Under the pieces are notes generated by a model, which was given only the letters and a program-made list of their open reading frames with translations, made no database searches and was not told where the DNA came from. 64,000 nucleotides of DNA, taken from contig NZ_BAEH01000075.1 of assembly GCF_000241305.1 (NCBI RefSeq), positions 25,037 through 89,036 of the forward strand, written 5' to 3'. The number at the start of each line of letters is the position of its first letter. Within the stretch, counting starts at the first letter, position 1. A program made the translations under genes and the position numbers. This document shows, piece by piece, positions 46,794-56,381 of the stretch. Source of the DNA: Gordonia effusa NBRC 100432 (lineage in GTDB: Bacteria > Actinomycetota > Actinomycetes > Mycobacteriales > Mycobacteriaceae).

Positions 46794-47837
46794 GTGAGTT
46801 CATCGACCGACGTATCGTCGACCACCAGCACCTGGCAGCCCGATCACCTCCTGGACAACTATCAACTCCTCACCCTCGAGCTGGGCCCCGATCCCGATGG
46901 TGAAGATCCGATCACCGCGACGCTGGTGCGCCGGGCCGCGCGGCTGGCGCCGGACAAGATCGTCGGAGCGGTGCTCTACGTCCACGGATTCACCGACTAC
47001 TTCTTCCAAGAGCCGCTCGCCGAGTTCTTCGCTGAGCGAGGCTATGACTTCTATGCGATCGACCTGCGAAAGTGTGGACGCTCGCTGGAAAAGTCGCATA
47101 CTCCGCACTACACCACCGACCTTGCCTACTACGACGTCGAACTCGATCTCGCCCTTGACAAGATCATCGACGAGATCGGTCCGGATGCACCGGTCCTTGT
47201 TGCCGCTCATTCCACCGGCGGCCTGATCACCCCGCTCTGGCTGAACCGGCTGCGGGCGCAAGATCCCGACCGGCACGCCCGGATAGCGGGTCAGCTGCTC
47301 AATAGTCCCTGGTTCGACTTGCAGGGCAAGCCGATTCTGCGTTCGCCCCTGGTCACCACGGTGCTCAAAGCTGTCGCGGCGATCCGCCCGAAGAAGGTAC
47401 TCCCGCAGGAAGTGTCCGGCGCATACGGCGAAAGTTTGCACGAGAGCGCGCACGGCGAATGGGCCTACGACCTGGCCCGTAAACCGCTCGGCGGTTTCCC
47501 GGTCACTTTCGGCTGGCTCAGGGCGATCCGGGAAGGCCATGCTGCCTTGCACGAGGGGCTCGACGTTGGCGTGCCATCACTCGTATTACGTTCGGACAAA
47601 ACATATTTCGGCGGTTCCTATGGACCACAGTCAGACTCCGCCGATCTGGTACTCGACGTCGGTCAGATCACCAAGTGGAGCGGTTGCCTGGGCAACCGCG
47701 TGACGTCGGTCCCGATCGCCGATGCCCGTCACGACGTATTCCTCTCGGTGCCCCGAGTTCGCGAGCGCGCCTACCACGAGGTCGATATGTGGCTGAATTC
47801 ACTTGCCGCAGTGGTAGATCCGGCGCCGGCGCCATGA
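46794..47837 (+). CDS. Alpha/beta hydrolase, monoglyceride lipase-like (Rv2854-like)
   Basis: 347 residues. Hydrolase landmarks: GAVLYVHGFTDYFFQEPLAEFFAERGYDFYAIDLRKCGRS (oxyanion region), nucleophile AAHSTGG, and a C-terminal His in ADARHDVFLS. No signal peptide, so cytoplasmic. Start GTG at 46794, divergent from mqo. Its stop overlaps the mtr start by 4 bases (ATGA), as Rv2854-mtr in M. tuberculosis, so the two genes are expressed together. Substrate likely an acyl ester, not proven. Confidence 0.88.
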   Translation: MSSSTDVSSTTSTWQPDHLLDNYQLLTLELGPDPDGEDPITATLVRRAARLAPDKIVGAVLYVHGFTDYFFQEPLAEFFAERGYDFYAIDLRKCGRSLEKSHTPHYTTDLAYYDVELDLALDKIIDEIGPDAPVLVAAHSTGGLITPLWLNRLRAQDPDRHARIAGQLLNSPWFDLQGKPILRSPLVTTVLKAVAAIRPKKVLPQEVSGAYGESLHESAHGEWAYDLARKPLGGFPVTFGWLRAIREGHAALHEGLDVGVPSLVLRSDKTYFGGSYGPQSDSADLVLDVGQITKWSGCLGNRVTSVPIADARHDVFLSVPRVRERAYHEVDMWLNSLAAVVDPAPAP

Positions 47838-49228
47838 CGACAACAGAGGTCGACGTTGCCCTGATCGGCTCCGGCAGCGGAAACACCTTCGCCAACCGCG
47901 ACTTCCACGACACTTCGTTCGCGCTTTTCGAAGAGGGAGTCTTCGGCGGGACCTGCCTCAACGTCGGATGTATTCCGACCAAGATGTTCGTCTACGCCGC
48001 CGATATCGCCGACCACATCCGCGAATCCAGCCGGTACGGCGTCGAAGCGACGCTCAATTCGACGGATTGGCCGGGAATCGTCAAGCGGGTATTCGACCGG
48101 ATCGATCCGATCTCGTCGGGCGGGCGCGACTACCGAGCCGATCGATCCCCGAATCTGAAACTGTACGAATCACATGTCGAATTCGACGGTCGGGACGGCG
48201 AGCGGTACCGGCTTCGTACCGCCGACAACGATCTAGTGCTGGCCGATCAGGTAGTCATCGCGGCCGGGTCACGGCCAATCATCCCCGACGTCATCGCCGG
48301 CGCCGGGGTGCGTTATTACACGAACAGTGACGTAATGCGGCTGGCCGAATTGCCCAGGCGCATGACGATTCTCGGCAGTGGCTACATCGCCGCCGAGTTC
48401 GCCCACGTCTTCTCGGCGCTGGGCACCGAGGTGACCATCGTCGCGCGCGGGCCAAAGTTGTTGCGTCATCACGATTCCGACATTTCCGGACGATTCACCG
48501 AACTCGCGACGCAGCAATGGTCGGTGCTGCTCGACCGCACCACCGTCGGCGCATCGACTCTCGGCGATGGAAGTGTCCGACTGAGTTTCGGTGACGGCTC
48601 ACATGTCGACTCCGACGTCCTCCTCATCGCAACGGGTCGCCTCCCCAACGGCGACCGGCTGAATCTGGGCTCGATCGGCGTCGGACTCGACGACGACGGG
48701 CGAATCGAGCGGGACATCTTTGGCCGCACGTCCGCGCACGGCGTCTGGGCGCTGGGCGACGTCGCAACCGAACATCAACTACGCCATGTCGCTAATCACG
48801 AGACCCGTGTAGTTCAGGCAAATGTCAAAAAGGGTTGGGACGCAGCCGATCTCGTCGCCTTCGATCATCGATTCGTGCCGTCCGCGGTATTCAGCCACCC
48901 CCAGATCGCGACTGTCGGGCTGACCGAAGAACAAGCCGCGCGGGCCGGAATCGATTATGCGGTGAAGGTTCAGGCCTATGCCGATGTCGCCTACGGCTGG
49001 GCGATGGAGGACACCACCAGTTTTTGTAAGGTGCTCGCCGACCGTGCCACTGGACAACTCATCGGGGTCCATATCCTTGGGCCGCAGGCGTCAACGGTGA
49101 TCCAGCCGGCCATTCAGGCGATGTCCTTCGGGCTCGGCGTACACGACATGGCCCGGGGCCAGTACTGGATACATCCGGCGTTGCCCGAGGTTCTGGAGAA
49201 CGCGTTGCTGGGGTTGGAGCAGGATTAG
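47834..49228 (+). CDS. mtr: Mycothione reductase
   Basis: 464 residues of the pyridine nucleotide-disulfide oxidoreductase class I. Redox-active motif GGTCLNVGCIPTKM, NADPH motif GSGYIAAEFAHVF, second FAD contact GVWALGDV, and the C-terminal catalytic His-Glu in HPALPEVLENAL. Mtr reduces mycothione to mycothiol, the actinobacterial thiol buffer; this and the TIGR03086 protein mark a mycothiol-using organism. The first FAD motif is GSGSGNTFANRDF, as usual for Mtr. Coupled to the hydrolase gene; convergent with zapE. Confidence 0.95.
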   Translation: MTTTEVDVALIGSGSGNTFANRDFHDTSFALFEEGVFGGTCLNVGCIPTKMFVYAADIADHIRESSRYGVEATLNSTDWPGIVKRVFDRIDPISSGGRDYRADRSPNLKLYESHVEFDGRDGERYRLRTADNDLVLADQVVIAAGSRPIIPDVIAGAGVRYYTNSDVMRLAELPRRMTILGSGYIAAEFAHVFSALGTEVTIVARGPKLLRHHDSDISGRFTELATQQWSVLLDRTTVGASTLGDGSVRLSFGDGSHVDSDVLLIATGRLPNGDRLNLGSIGVGLDDDGRIERDIFGRTSAHGVWALGDVATEHQLRHVANHETRVVQANVKKGWDAADLVAFDHRFVPSAVFSHPQIATVGLTEEQAARAGIDYAVKVQAYADVAYGWAMEDTTSFCKVLADRATGQLIGVHILGPQASTVIQPAIQAMSFGLGVHDMARGQYWIHPALPEVLENALLGLEQD

Positions 49229-49242
49229 CCGCAAAATCCCCC

Positions 49243-50226
49243 TCAACTTGAACAATCGGATGTCGCGGCGAGGGATTCTCCCAGTTCGCGGGGATTCTTA
49301 GCCGGCAATTGACTGAGCCGACTGACCATCCGGTCGATGTCATGCGCCCCCGAGTGCGGAGCGAACTCATCCGGCGGCACCGGCGAGGTGATAAATACCT
49401 CAATCCGCCTCTCCCACAACACATCGATGAGATTGGCGAATCTCTGCGCGGCATCGGCGCCGGCCACAGCGAGTGAGGGAACATCGGTGATCGCCCATCG
49501 CGAGTACTGCTCGGCGAGCCGCAGATAATCGACTGGCGCGGTGGGTGTCGCACACAAAGCTGCGAAGTCGAACCATACTTCGCCGTGATTGGCACGTCGA
49601 GCGATGATCGGATGGCCCGACGGTCTAAGGGTGACCTGCTCGTTTGGATTGGGCGGACTCAGCCCTGCTTCGGTCAGCTGATGGTGCGTTCCCGGGGACA
49701 GCCACGCTCCCGTCCGGCGCGCGTCGCCACGTGCCCGATAGTCCGTGCCGCCATCGCATTCGACGATCCGGAATTCTCGCTCGATCACGCCGATACACGG
49801 CTCGAACATGCTGTGAAACAACGGATTCGGCAGTAACTGCGACGGCGGATAATTGGATGTCACGATCATCCGCACCCCGGATCCGAGCGCGTGGCGGACC
49901 AAGGCGGTCACATACTGCGCGTCGGCCGGATCGTGGACGTGAAACTCATCGAAGCAGACGATCTCAACCCCTGCCAGCAACGAATCCAACGCGCGAGTCA
50001 ATGAACCGCGGCTACGGATTTCCCGGTGGATATCACCGAAAACTTCGTGGAAGTGTTTGCGTAACAGCCGCTTTGACCGCATGGATGTCGTGTAGGCGTC
50101 GACCAGTAAGGTTTTACCCCGCCCCGGCGGGCCCCACAGATAGACATGTGGCCCGGTCGGGTCGCGAAGGCTATTCATCGCCGATGCTTGTGCCTCGTCA
50201 AGGCTTATCTCGCCGATCATCATCAT
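49243..50226 (-). CDS. zapE: ZapE/AFG1-like ATPase
   Basis: 327 residues. Walker A YLWGPPGRGKT near residue 32, Walker B VCFDEFHVHDPAD near 92, sensor 1 MIVTSNYPP near 120 and the C-terminal RFANLIDVLWERRIEVFITS region define the AFG1/ZapE family, AAA+-like ATPases that act in cell division or membrane protein quality control. Three successive ATG codons (50226, 50223, 50220) begin the frame; none has a strong ribosome-binding site. The operator at 50229-50248 sits directly upstream, so this gene is likely repressed by the divergent TetR protein. Confidence 0.9.
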   Translation of the reverse strand: MMMIGEISLDEAQASAMNSLRDPTGPHVYLWGPPGRGKTLLVDAYTTSMRSKRLLRKHFHEVFGDIHREIRSRGSLTRALDSLLAGVEIVCFDEFHVHDPADAQYVTALVRHALGSGVRMIVTSNYPPSQLLPNPLFHSMFEPCIGVIEREFRIVECDGGTDYRARGDARRTGAWLSPGTHHQLTEAGLSPPNPNEQVTLRPSGHPIIARRANHGEVWFDFAALCATPTAPVDYLRLAEQYSRWAITDVPSLAVAGADAAQRFANLIDVLWERRIEVFITSPVPPDEFAPHSGAHDIDRMVSRLSQLPAKNPRELGESLAATSDCSS

Positions 50227-50228
50227 TT

Positions 50229-50248
50229 GACTCTACCATCGTAGAGTC
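50229..50248. promoter_or_regulatory. Perfect 8-4-8 palindrome between zapE and tetR
   Basis: GACTCTAC (50229-50236) and GTAGAGTC (50241-50248) are exact reverse complements around CATC. It lies 2 bases upstream of the first zapE ATG and 15 bases before the TetR GTG, so binding would block both promoters. Layout (8-4-8) equals that of the ceramidase site, but the words differ. Confidence 0.65.
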
Positions 50249-50263
50249 TGGTTCAATTGTGAG

Positions 50264-50848
50264 GTGCCACACCAACCTTCACGCCGCGAACTCATCTGCG
50301 ATGCCGCGCTCACCCTCGCCGCCACCGGTGGCAATCACGCGGTGACGCATAGCGCGATCGACACCCAGCTAGGCATCGCGAAAGGTTCGACGTCGTACTA
50401 CTTCCGGACACGGGCCGCGTTGATCGGCGCCGCAATCGCCTATCTCACCGACACCTCTCGAGCGGCATTCACCGAACTTATTGGCACTGCGCCCGAGAAC
50501 ATCACGGTTGATTCGGCAGCCGATTTCATCAGCGACTATCTCGAGGGACTACTGACGTCCCGCCGACGAGATCTCTTGGCACGCTATGCCTTTGCGCCGG
50601 ATGCGGCGGCCGATTCCGCACTGGCGGATCTGTTGGCGCGATGTGTGTTCGCGCCAGATGCGGCAGCCGCACTGCTGAAGAACCTGGGCGCCAGCGATCC
50701 GCGATCACGAGCCGAGGACCTATTGAGCCTGCTCGAGGGGCTCGCTTTTGATTTCACCTACGGATCGCGCGGCCGCGCGACGAATGCGACGCCGAAGCCC
50801 GCCGTGCACGACGCGGTACGACGCTGGCTCGTCGCGCTAACCCGGTAG
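50264..50848 (+). CDS. TetR family regulator with internal tandem repeat
   Basis: 194 residues. Helix-turn-helix: RRELICDAALTLAATGGNHAVTHSAIDTQLGIAKGSTSYYFRTRAALI. The C-terminal domain contains an internal duplication: DLLARYAFAPDAAA is repeated 21 residues later as DLLARCVFAPDAAA, so a 63-base tandem duplication has occurred within the gene. Start GTG at 50264 with GTGAG upstream. Divergent from zapE and probably autoregulated through the palindrome at 50229-50248. The inducer is unknown. Confidence 0.87.
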   Translation: MPHQPSRRELICDAALTLAATGGNHAVTHSAIDTQLGIAKGSTSYYFRTRAALIGAAIAYLTDTSRAAFTELIGTAPENITVDSAADFISDYLEGLLTSRRRDLLARYAFAPDAAADSALADLLARCVFAPDAAAALLKNLGASDPRSRAEDLLSLLEGLAFDFTYGSRGRATNATPKPAVHDAVRRWLVALTR

Positions 50849-50855
50849 CCGCCCC

Positions 50856-51713
50856 TCAGAACGGAGACGACCGCAGCGAGACCTCGCTGGCGACTGCCGC
50901 CGGGGCCTTTTCCGGCACCCAGTGGTCGACGCCGGTCAACTCGCAAAACCGGAAGTCGGAGTACACATAACGCCCGCTCATCTCGGCTTGCGCACGACCC
51001 AATGCTTCGTCACCGTCACTCCAGATCATCGTGGTCGGCACTTCGATCGGACCACACGCCAGTTTGGCACCGATATCCCCGGTGAAATTGGCCCGGTACC
51101 AGTTCAGCGCCGCGGTCAATGCCCCCGGTTCCTGCAGTGGGGCGATCGCATCGGCCGGTACCGTGCGCCGCAACAACACCGCGTCGCGAGCGAGCAGCTT
51201 CTCCTCGGACCCCTCGGCGATGAACATTGGGATATACGACGACTTATTGCGCTGATCCTCCCCCGACTTCAACGCGTCGGTGATCGCACTGGGATGCCCG
51301 GTACTTACCGCGACCAAACCGGTCAACCGCTGCGGATACTTTGCCGCCACATGCCACGCGACCAATCCGCCCCAGTCGTGGCCTACCAACAGCACATGCG
51401 GCAGGTCGAGTGCGTCGAGCACACCAATCACGTCGGAGACCAAATGCTCAATCAGATAGTTTTCGACACCTTTGGGCCGCGCGCCCGCACTGTAGCCGCG
51501 CTGGTTGAATACGACGGTCCGTAAGCCGGCATCGAGAAGCTTCGGCACAACGTCGTTGAAGCAATCGCGGTTGTGCGGGAAACCATGCAGCAGGAGAACC
51601 GTAGGCAGATAGACCTTCTTCTTGCCCTTGGGCTTGGGGGCGTCGTCGGGTGTGCCGATTCGTACCTCGAATGTGAAGTCGCCGACCTGCACCGTACGCT
51701 GCTCGATACTCAC
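50856..51713 (-). CDS. Alpha/beta hydrolase, epoxide hydrolase/haloalkane dehalogenase-like
   Basis: 285 residues. LLLHGFPHNRDCF carries the oxyanion strand, GHDWGG the Asp nucleophile typical of epoxide hydrolases and dehalogenases, and the C-terminal GVDHWVPEKAP the catalytic His. The insert PKPKGKKKVYLP near residue 30 is a basic loop. Cytoplasmic. Convergent with the TetR gene and upstream of nothing else on its strand; cobQ lies 37 bases behind its start. Substrate cannot be named. Confidence 0.87.
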   Translation of the reverse strand: MSIEQRTVQVGDFTFEVRIGTPDDAPKPKGKKKVYLPTVLLLHGFPHNRDCFNDVVPKLLDAGLRTVVFNQRGYSAGARPKGVENYLIEHLVSDVIGVLDALDLPHVLLVGHDWGGLVAWHVAAKYPQRLTGLVAVSTGHPSAITDALKSGEDQRNKSSYIPMFIAEGSEEKLLARDAVLLRRTVPADAIAPLQEPGALTAALNWYRANFTGDIGAKLACGPIEVPTTMIWSDGDEALGRAQAEMSGRYVYSDFRFCELTGVDHWVPEKAPAAVASEVSLRSSPF

Positions 51714-51750
51714 CGCCCCACTGTAGCGAGTGCGTTGCCCGCTGGCCCGG

Positions 51751-53289
51751 CTAATTCAGCCTGGACCGAATTGACGGCAGTTCGCCCGCCCCGTTGGCGA
51801 TGGTCTCGGCGAGGGCCGTCAGATCGATATTCGCGGTCAATAGATCCGCGATTAGATCAAGTTGCTGTTCGCGCATTTGCTCGTAGCCGACCTCGCCGAC
51901 GGGCACGTCGGTCTTGCCGACCGCAGCGGCCACCTCCCGAAGAAACGCGCGACGAAACCCGTCCTCGGCCAACACGCCGTGCCAATGCGTGCCCCAAATC
52001 CCATCGCGCCGTGCCCCTTCTTCGGCTCCGCCGGCGTCGATCAGCCATGCCCGTTCGACGCTGTCGACCACCTGGCCATGGTGAATCTCGTAACCGCGCA
52101 ACGGAATTCGACCCTCTATGGCAAAGCCGCGTACCTGTCGTAGGGTCTTTTCCGGAGCGAAGACGATCCGCTGATTCAACAACCCGATCCCAGCTACCTC
52201 ACCTGCCCCCGACTCGACCTCATCGACGATCTCCCTTGCCAGCATCTGATAGCCGCCGCATATCGCAAGGATCGGCGCCCGTCGATGCGCTCGCTCGACG
52301 AGTGCCACGTCAAGTCCCCGGCGGCGCAGCCAGTCGAGATCAGTTACCGTCGCCCGCGTTCCCGGCACTACCACCAGGTCGGCTGAGGTGACCGACGCCG
52401 CATCGTCGACCCAGGTCACCTCGGCACCCGGTTCACATGCCAACGCCTCGACGTCAGTCGTATTGGAAATCCTGGGCAACCGGATGGCCGCGACCCTCAG
52501 CCGCTGACCGATGTGGTCGTCCGGAGGCCCCAGCCGTCGCCCTACCGCGACGCCCAACGAATCCTCGGCGTCGAGCCACAGTCCGTCGGCGAACGGGATA
52601 ATTCCGAATGTCGGGCGGCCGGTGATGACGCGCAAGGAGTCGAGCCCGGGCGCCAGCAGCGCCGGATCGCCGCGAAATTTGTTGATCAGATAGCCCGCGA
52701 TGAGTCGTTGATCATCTGCATCGAGGATCGCGGTGGTCCCGAACAGGTGGGCCAGCGACCCGCCGCGATCAATGTCGGAGACCAGCACGACCGGCAGGTT
52801 CGTGGCCCGCGCCAGACCCATGTTGGTGATATCCGCCGCCCGCAAGTTGATCTCCGCGACCGATCCGGCCCCCTCGCAAATCACCACGTCATAGTCACGA
52901 CGCAGCGAGGAAAGTTGATCAACGACGATGCCGCGCAGCCGATTTCGCCACGACGCGTAGTCGAGTGCACCGACTTCCCCGACGGTCTGGCCCAGCACCA
53001 CCACATGCGATCGACGGTCACTACCCGGCTTGAGTAGTACTGGATTGAACCGCACCGACGGCTCGACGCCAGAGGCCTGCGCTTGCATCGCCTGTGCTCG
53101 CCCAATTTCACCCCCGTCGAGGGTGACCACCGAATTATTCGACATGTTCTGAGCCTTGAACGGCGCAACGCGAACGCCCGCACGAGCTAATGCGCGACAG
53201 AGTCCAGCAACGACAAGCGATTTGCCGGCGTCAGATGTGGTGCCCCCGACCAGCATTGCGCCGGTCAGTCCCGTAAGAGGCGCCGTCAC
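51751..53289 (-). CDS. cobQ: Cobyric acid synthase
   Basis: 512 residues. ATPase domain with [18 protein letters not shown] and the [10 protein letters not shown] signature, and a C-terminal glutamine amidotransferase domain with Cys in ICGGYQML and a final His in [16 protein letters not shown]. It amidates the b, d, e and g side chains of adenosylcobyrinate a,c-diamide. Its start overlaps the map stop by 4 bases, so it is co-transcribed with map. In M. tuberculosis cobQ genes are elsewhere, so this is a local rearrangement that brings cobQ near cobB and cobO. Confidence 0.94.
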   Translation of the reverse strand: MTAPLTGLTGAMLVGGTTSDAGKSLVVAGLCRALARAGVRVAPFKAQNMSNNSVVTLDGGEIGRAQAMQAQASGVEPSVRFNPVLLKPGSDRRSHVVVLGQTVGEVGALDYASWRNRLRGIVVDQLSSLRRDYDVVICEGAGSVAEINLRAADITNMGLARATNLPVVLVSDIDRGGSLAHLFGTTAILDADDQRLIAGYLINKFRGDPALLAPGLDSLRVITGRPTFGIIPFADGLWLDAEDSLGVAVGRRLGPPDDHIGQRLRVAAIRLPRISNTTDVEALACEPGAEVTWVDDAASVTSADLVVVPGTRATVTDLDWLRRRGLDVALVERAHRRAPILAICGGYQMLAREIVDEVESGAGEVAGIGLLNQRIVFAPEKTLRQVRGFAIEGRIPLRGYEIHHGQVVDSVERAWLIDAGGAEEGARRDGIWGTHWHGVLAEDGFRRAFLREVAAAVGKTDVPVGEVGYEQMREQQLDLIADLLTANIDLTALAETIANGAGELPSIRSRLN

Positions 53290-54164
53290 ACCGGGTCGGG
53301 CAGCGTCAGGATCTCCGGGCCGTCTTCGGTGATGACCAGCGTGTGCTCAAACTGCGCGGTCCACTTGCGATCGGAGGTAACTACAGTCCAGCCGTCGTCC
53401 CATATCTCGTATCCGAGTCCGCCGAGGTTGATCATCGGTTCGATCGTGAAGACCATTCCGGGCTCGATCACGGTCGACACGTTGGGCTCGTCGTAATGCA
53501 GCACCACTAGACCGTTGTGAAATGTCTCACCAATACCGTGGCCGGTGAAGTCGCGAACGACGTTGTAGCCGAAGCGGTTCGCGTAGGACTCGATGACGCG
53601 CCCGATGACGTTCAACTCCCGGCCGGGCTTGGCGGCGTTGATGGCCCGCTCGGTCGCGATGCGGGTTCGTTCAACCAGGTCGGCGGCCTCTTGCGAGACG
53701 TCCCCGGCGAGGAAGGTCGCGTTGCAATCGCCGTGCGCACCATCGATATAAGCGGTGACGTCGATATTCACGATGTCGCCGTCTTGAATCACGGTCGAAT
53801 CCGGGATGCCGTGGCAGATCACTTCGTTGAGCGACGTGCAGCACGACTTGGGAAATGCCTTGTAGCCCAACGTCGATGGGTACGCGCCATGATCGATCAT
53901 GTACTGATGCGCGATTCCGTCGAGGTCATCGGTGGTGACACCCGGTGCGACCGCGCGTCCCGCTTCGGCCAGCGCGTTGGCCGCGATCTTGCCCGCTACC
54001 CGCACCTTCTCGATGGTTTCCGGGGTCTGCACCCACGGCTCGGAGCCTTCGTTGACCGAGTCCTTCCAGGCGTACTCCGGACGCTCGATGTCGTCGGGGA
54101 CGCGACGGGTCGGCGACAATTTTCCTGGCACAAGTGGCTGCCGATGAGTGGAGGGTGCAGACAT
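53286..54164 (-). CDS. map: Methionine aminopeptidase type Ic
   Basis: 292 residues. The Pro-rich N-terminal extension ([24 protein letters not shown]) is typical of the actinobacterial MetAP1c (M. tuberculosis MapB). Metal ligands are visible: [19 protein letters not shown] (two Asp), [11 protein letters not shown] (His) and FTIEPMIN and FEHTLVIT (two Glu). It removes initiator Met co-translationally. Divergent from the haem-binding lipoprotein gene, and coupled to cobQ. Confidence 0.95.
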   Translation of the reverse strand: MSAPSTHRQPLVPGKLSPTRRVPDDIERPEYAWKDSVNEGSEPWVQTPETIEKVRVAGKIAANALAEAGRAVAPGVTTDDLDGIAHQYMIDHGAYPSTLGYKAFPKSCCTSLNEVICHGIPDSTVIQDGDIVNIDVTAYIDGAHGDCNATFLAGDVSQEAADLVERTRIATERAINAAKPGRELNVIGRVIESYANRFGYNVVRDFTGHGIGETFHNGLVVLHYDEPNVSTVIEPGMVFTIEPMINLGGLGYEIWDDGWTVVTSDRKWTAQFEHTLVITEDGPEILTLPDPV

Positions 54165-54206
54165 GAGTTCTACTGTAATCCCCCGCTACGTCGGGTCGAA
54201 TCGAAC

Positions 54207-54225
54207 CGAAGTTAGGGCAACCACA
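54207..54225 (+). promoter_or_regulatory. Weak iron-box-like site before the haem transporter
   Basis: GTTAGGGCAACC (54211-54222) matches 10 of the 12 core positions of the DtxR/IdeR consensus; flanks match poorly, giving 12 of 19 overall. It is 21 bases before the lipoprotein GTG, the expected place for iron control of haem uptake. Suggestive only. Confidence 0.3.
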
Positions 54226-54246
54226 CCGGTGACTAAGGTGGATCGG

Positions 54247-55308
54247 GTGCGAGCGATTCCAAAATCCGCGAAACCCCTCCTGCTGACTATCGGCGCTGTT
54301 GTCGCGGCGATGCTCGTTCTCGTCGGCTGCACGACAGAACCACTGGACGCCGGCAGCGGCTCATCGTCAGCCAAGCCTCAATTGCGGTCAGGGCCGTCAA
54401 CCGCGACGCTCGATGGCCCGGCGGTGATCCCCATCGCCGACAATCCGGTGTCGGCACTGCCCGCTACCGCCGATTCGGTAGCGTCCGGCTCACAGCCCGC
54501 AGGCAAGGTGACGGTGACCGATGCGAGTCGCATCGTCGCGGTCGATCGCAACGGGACGTTGGGCAATATCGTCTTCTCACTCGGGCTGGGTTCCCAGGTG
54601 GTGGGGCGCGACATGTCGACGACGTTTCCGCAGGCCGCCAAACTGCCGGTCGTGACCAACCGAGGCCACAGCCTCAACGCGGAAGCGACTCTCGCGCTCA
54701 ATCCGAGCGTGGTCCTAGTGGACTCGCAAACCATTCCGCCCCAAGCCGTCGAGCAGATCCGTTCATCGGGAATACCGGTTGTCGCGTTCAGCTCCACTCG
54801 CACCATCGAATCGACGCCGGCACTGATTACCTCGGTGGCCACCGCACTCGGCGTACCGGACGCCGGTGCCAAACTCGTCGCTCGGACAAAGACGCAGATT
54901 GACGCCATGCGCACCGCACTTCCCTCGCCCACCGGCAATCCTCGGATGGCATTTCTCTACATTCGCGGGCCGCGCCTGATCCTGCTCGCCGGACCAAATT
55001 CCGGCGCCGACAATCTGGTCGCCGCACTCGGCGGCCGGGACGCGGGTACCGCATCGGGCCTGACCGGTGCCTTCACCGCCGTCAATGCCGAGGCGCTGGC
55101 CAATGCCAACCCCGACGTCGTTCTGGTGATGACGCAGGGCGCCGATTCGGTTGGTGGTGTCGACGGTGTGCTCAAACTCCCCGGCCTCGCCGAGACCAAC
55201 GCCGGTAAGGCACGACGGATCATTTCGATGGACGAGACCGAAATCCTGTCCTTCGGACCCGATGTGGGACGAGTACTGCAAGCCCTCGCGAAGTCGATCT
55301 ACCAGTGA
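54247..55308 (+). CDS. hmuT: Haem (hemin) ABC transporter substrate-binding lipoprotein
   Basis: 353 residues from the GTG at 54247 with AAGGTGG upstream; an earlier ATG (54148) would put the signal inside a 33-residue extension and is disfavoured. The signal ends in the lipobox LVGC. The class III periplasmic-binding fold shows RIVAVDRNGTLGNIVFSLGLG, VVTNRGHSLNAEATLALNPSVVLVD and MAFLYIRG; the GHSLN His and the Tyr in LYIRG are in places where corynebacterial HmuT ligates haem. First of three coupled genes. Confidence 0.87.
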   Translation: MRAIPKSAKPLLLTIGAVVAAMLVLVGCTTEPLDAGSGSSSAKPQLRSGPSTATLDGPAVIPIADNPVSALPATADSVASGSQPAGKVTVTDASRIVAVDRNGTLGNIVFSLGLGSQVVGRDMSTTFPQAAKLPVVTNRGHSLNAEATLALNPSVVLVDSQTIPPQAVEQIRSSGIPVVAFSSTRTIESTPALITSVATALGVPDAGAKLVARTKTQIDAMRTALPSPTGNPRMAFLYIRGPRLILLAGPNSGADNLVAALGGRDAGTASGLTGAFTAVNAEALANANPDVVLVMTQGADSVGGVDGVLKLPGLAETNAGKARRIISMDETEILSFGPDVGRVLQALAKSIYQ

Positions 55309-56381
55309 CCGTTACCGCCGTCGAGAAGAAGACTGGCCGCCCGACCCCCAAAATCACCCGGGGCGCGGCGATTCTTGCCGGGTTGCTGGTCCTCACGATC
55401 GTGGTGGTCGTCATCTCGGCTGGCACCGGACAGATTCACATCTCCCCCGGCGAAGTCCTGGGCAGTATTGCCCACCACTTCCGACTCGACATCGGGCCGA
55501 TGCCGTCGGACCCGCAAGGCGAACACACGTTGTGGACCATCCGGTTGCCGCGAATCATATTGGGGCTCTTGATCGGAGCCGCGTTGGGTACGGCCGGCTG
55601 CTTGATGCAGGGTGTGTTAGCAAACCCGCTCGCCGAGCCGGGTGTCGTCGGCGTGTCTTCGGGCGCCGCGGTCGGCGCCTGCGCGGTCATCGTTATCGGC
55701 GGTGTCGGGGTCAACGGCTGGCTCCTGGCCGCCGCGGCGTTTGTCGCAGCCTTGATCACGGTGGCCGCCGTGTATGTGATGTCGCTGCGCAACGGCACGT
55801 CGTCGTCGATCATGTTGGTACTCACCGGAATCGCCGTGAATGCCTTCGCGCTCGGCATCATCGCCTACTTCACGTTCCTCGCGTCGACCGCGGCGCGCGA
55901 ACAGATCGTCTTCTGGCAGTTGGGCTCCCTGACGGCGTCGACGTGGGGCGCCATTTGGGTGGTACTCCCCTTGGTGGTCGCGGGAGTCGGGGCCGCATTC
56001 CTGTTGGTTCGCAAACTCGATCTGCTCGCCTTAGGCGAAGTCCAGGCGGCATCTCTTGGCGTGGACGTGGAGTCGGTGCGGCGGCAAACCATTGTGCTGG
56101 TTGCCATCTTGACCGCAGCAGGTGTCGCGTTCACCGGAATTATCATGTTCGTCGGGCTGGTCATTCCTCACGTGATGCGGCTGATCGTCGGGCCGCGTCA
56201 CTCAATCTTGTTACCCGCCAGTGTGATCGGCGGTGCGCTCGTCATCGCCGCGGCCGATCTCGCCGCCCGTACGATGATGACCGGCGCCGACCTACCTCTC
56301 GGCATGCTGACGTCGTTGATCGGCGGACCCGCGTTCTTCATTCTGCTGCGCCGCAGCCGCAATGTGGGGGCGTCGTGGTGA
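55305..56381 (+). CDS. hmuU: Haem ABC transporter permease (FecCD family)
   Basis: 358 residues, about ten hydrophobic helices. Family signature: LPRIILGLLIGAALGTAGCLMQGVLANPLAEPGVVGVSSGAAVGA. The loop FVGLVIPHVMRLIVGPRH near residue 285 contacts the ATPase. GTG start overlaps the lipoprotein stop by 4 bases. Forms the haem channel with the lipoprotein and ATPase. Confidence 0.93.
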   Translation: MTVTAVEKKTGRPTPKITRGAAILAGLLVLTIVVVVISAGTGQIHISPGEVLGSIAHHFRLDIGPMPSDPQGEHTLWTIRLPRIILGLLIGAALGTAGCLMQGVLANPLAEPGVVGVSSGAAVGACAVIVIGGVGVNGWLLAAAAFVAALITVAAVYVMSLRNGTSSSIMLVLTGIAVNAFALGIIAYFTFLASTAAREQIVFWQLGSLTASTWGAIWVVLPLVVAGVGAAFLLVRKLDLLALGEVQAASLGVDVESVRRQTIVLVAILTAAGVAFTGIIMFVGLVIPHVMRLIVGPRHSILLPASVIGGALVIAAADLAARTMMTGADLPLGMLTSLIGGPAFFILLRRSRNVGASW

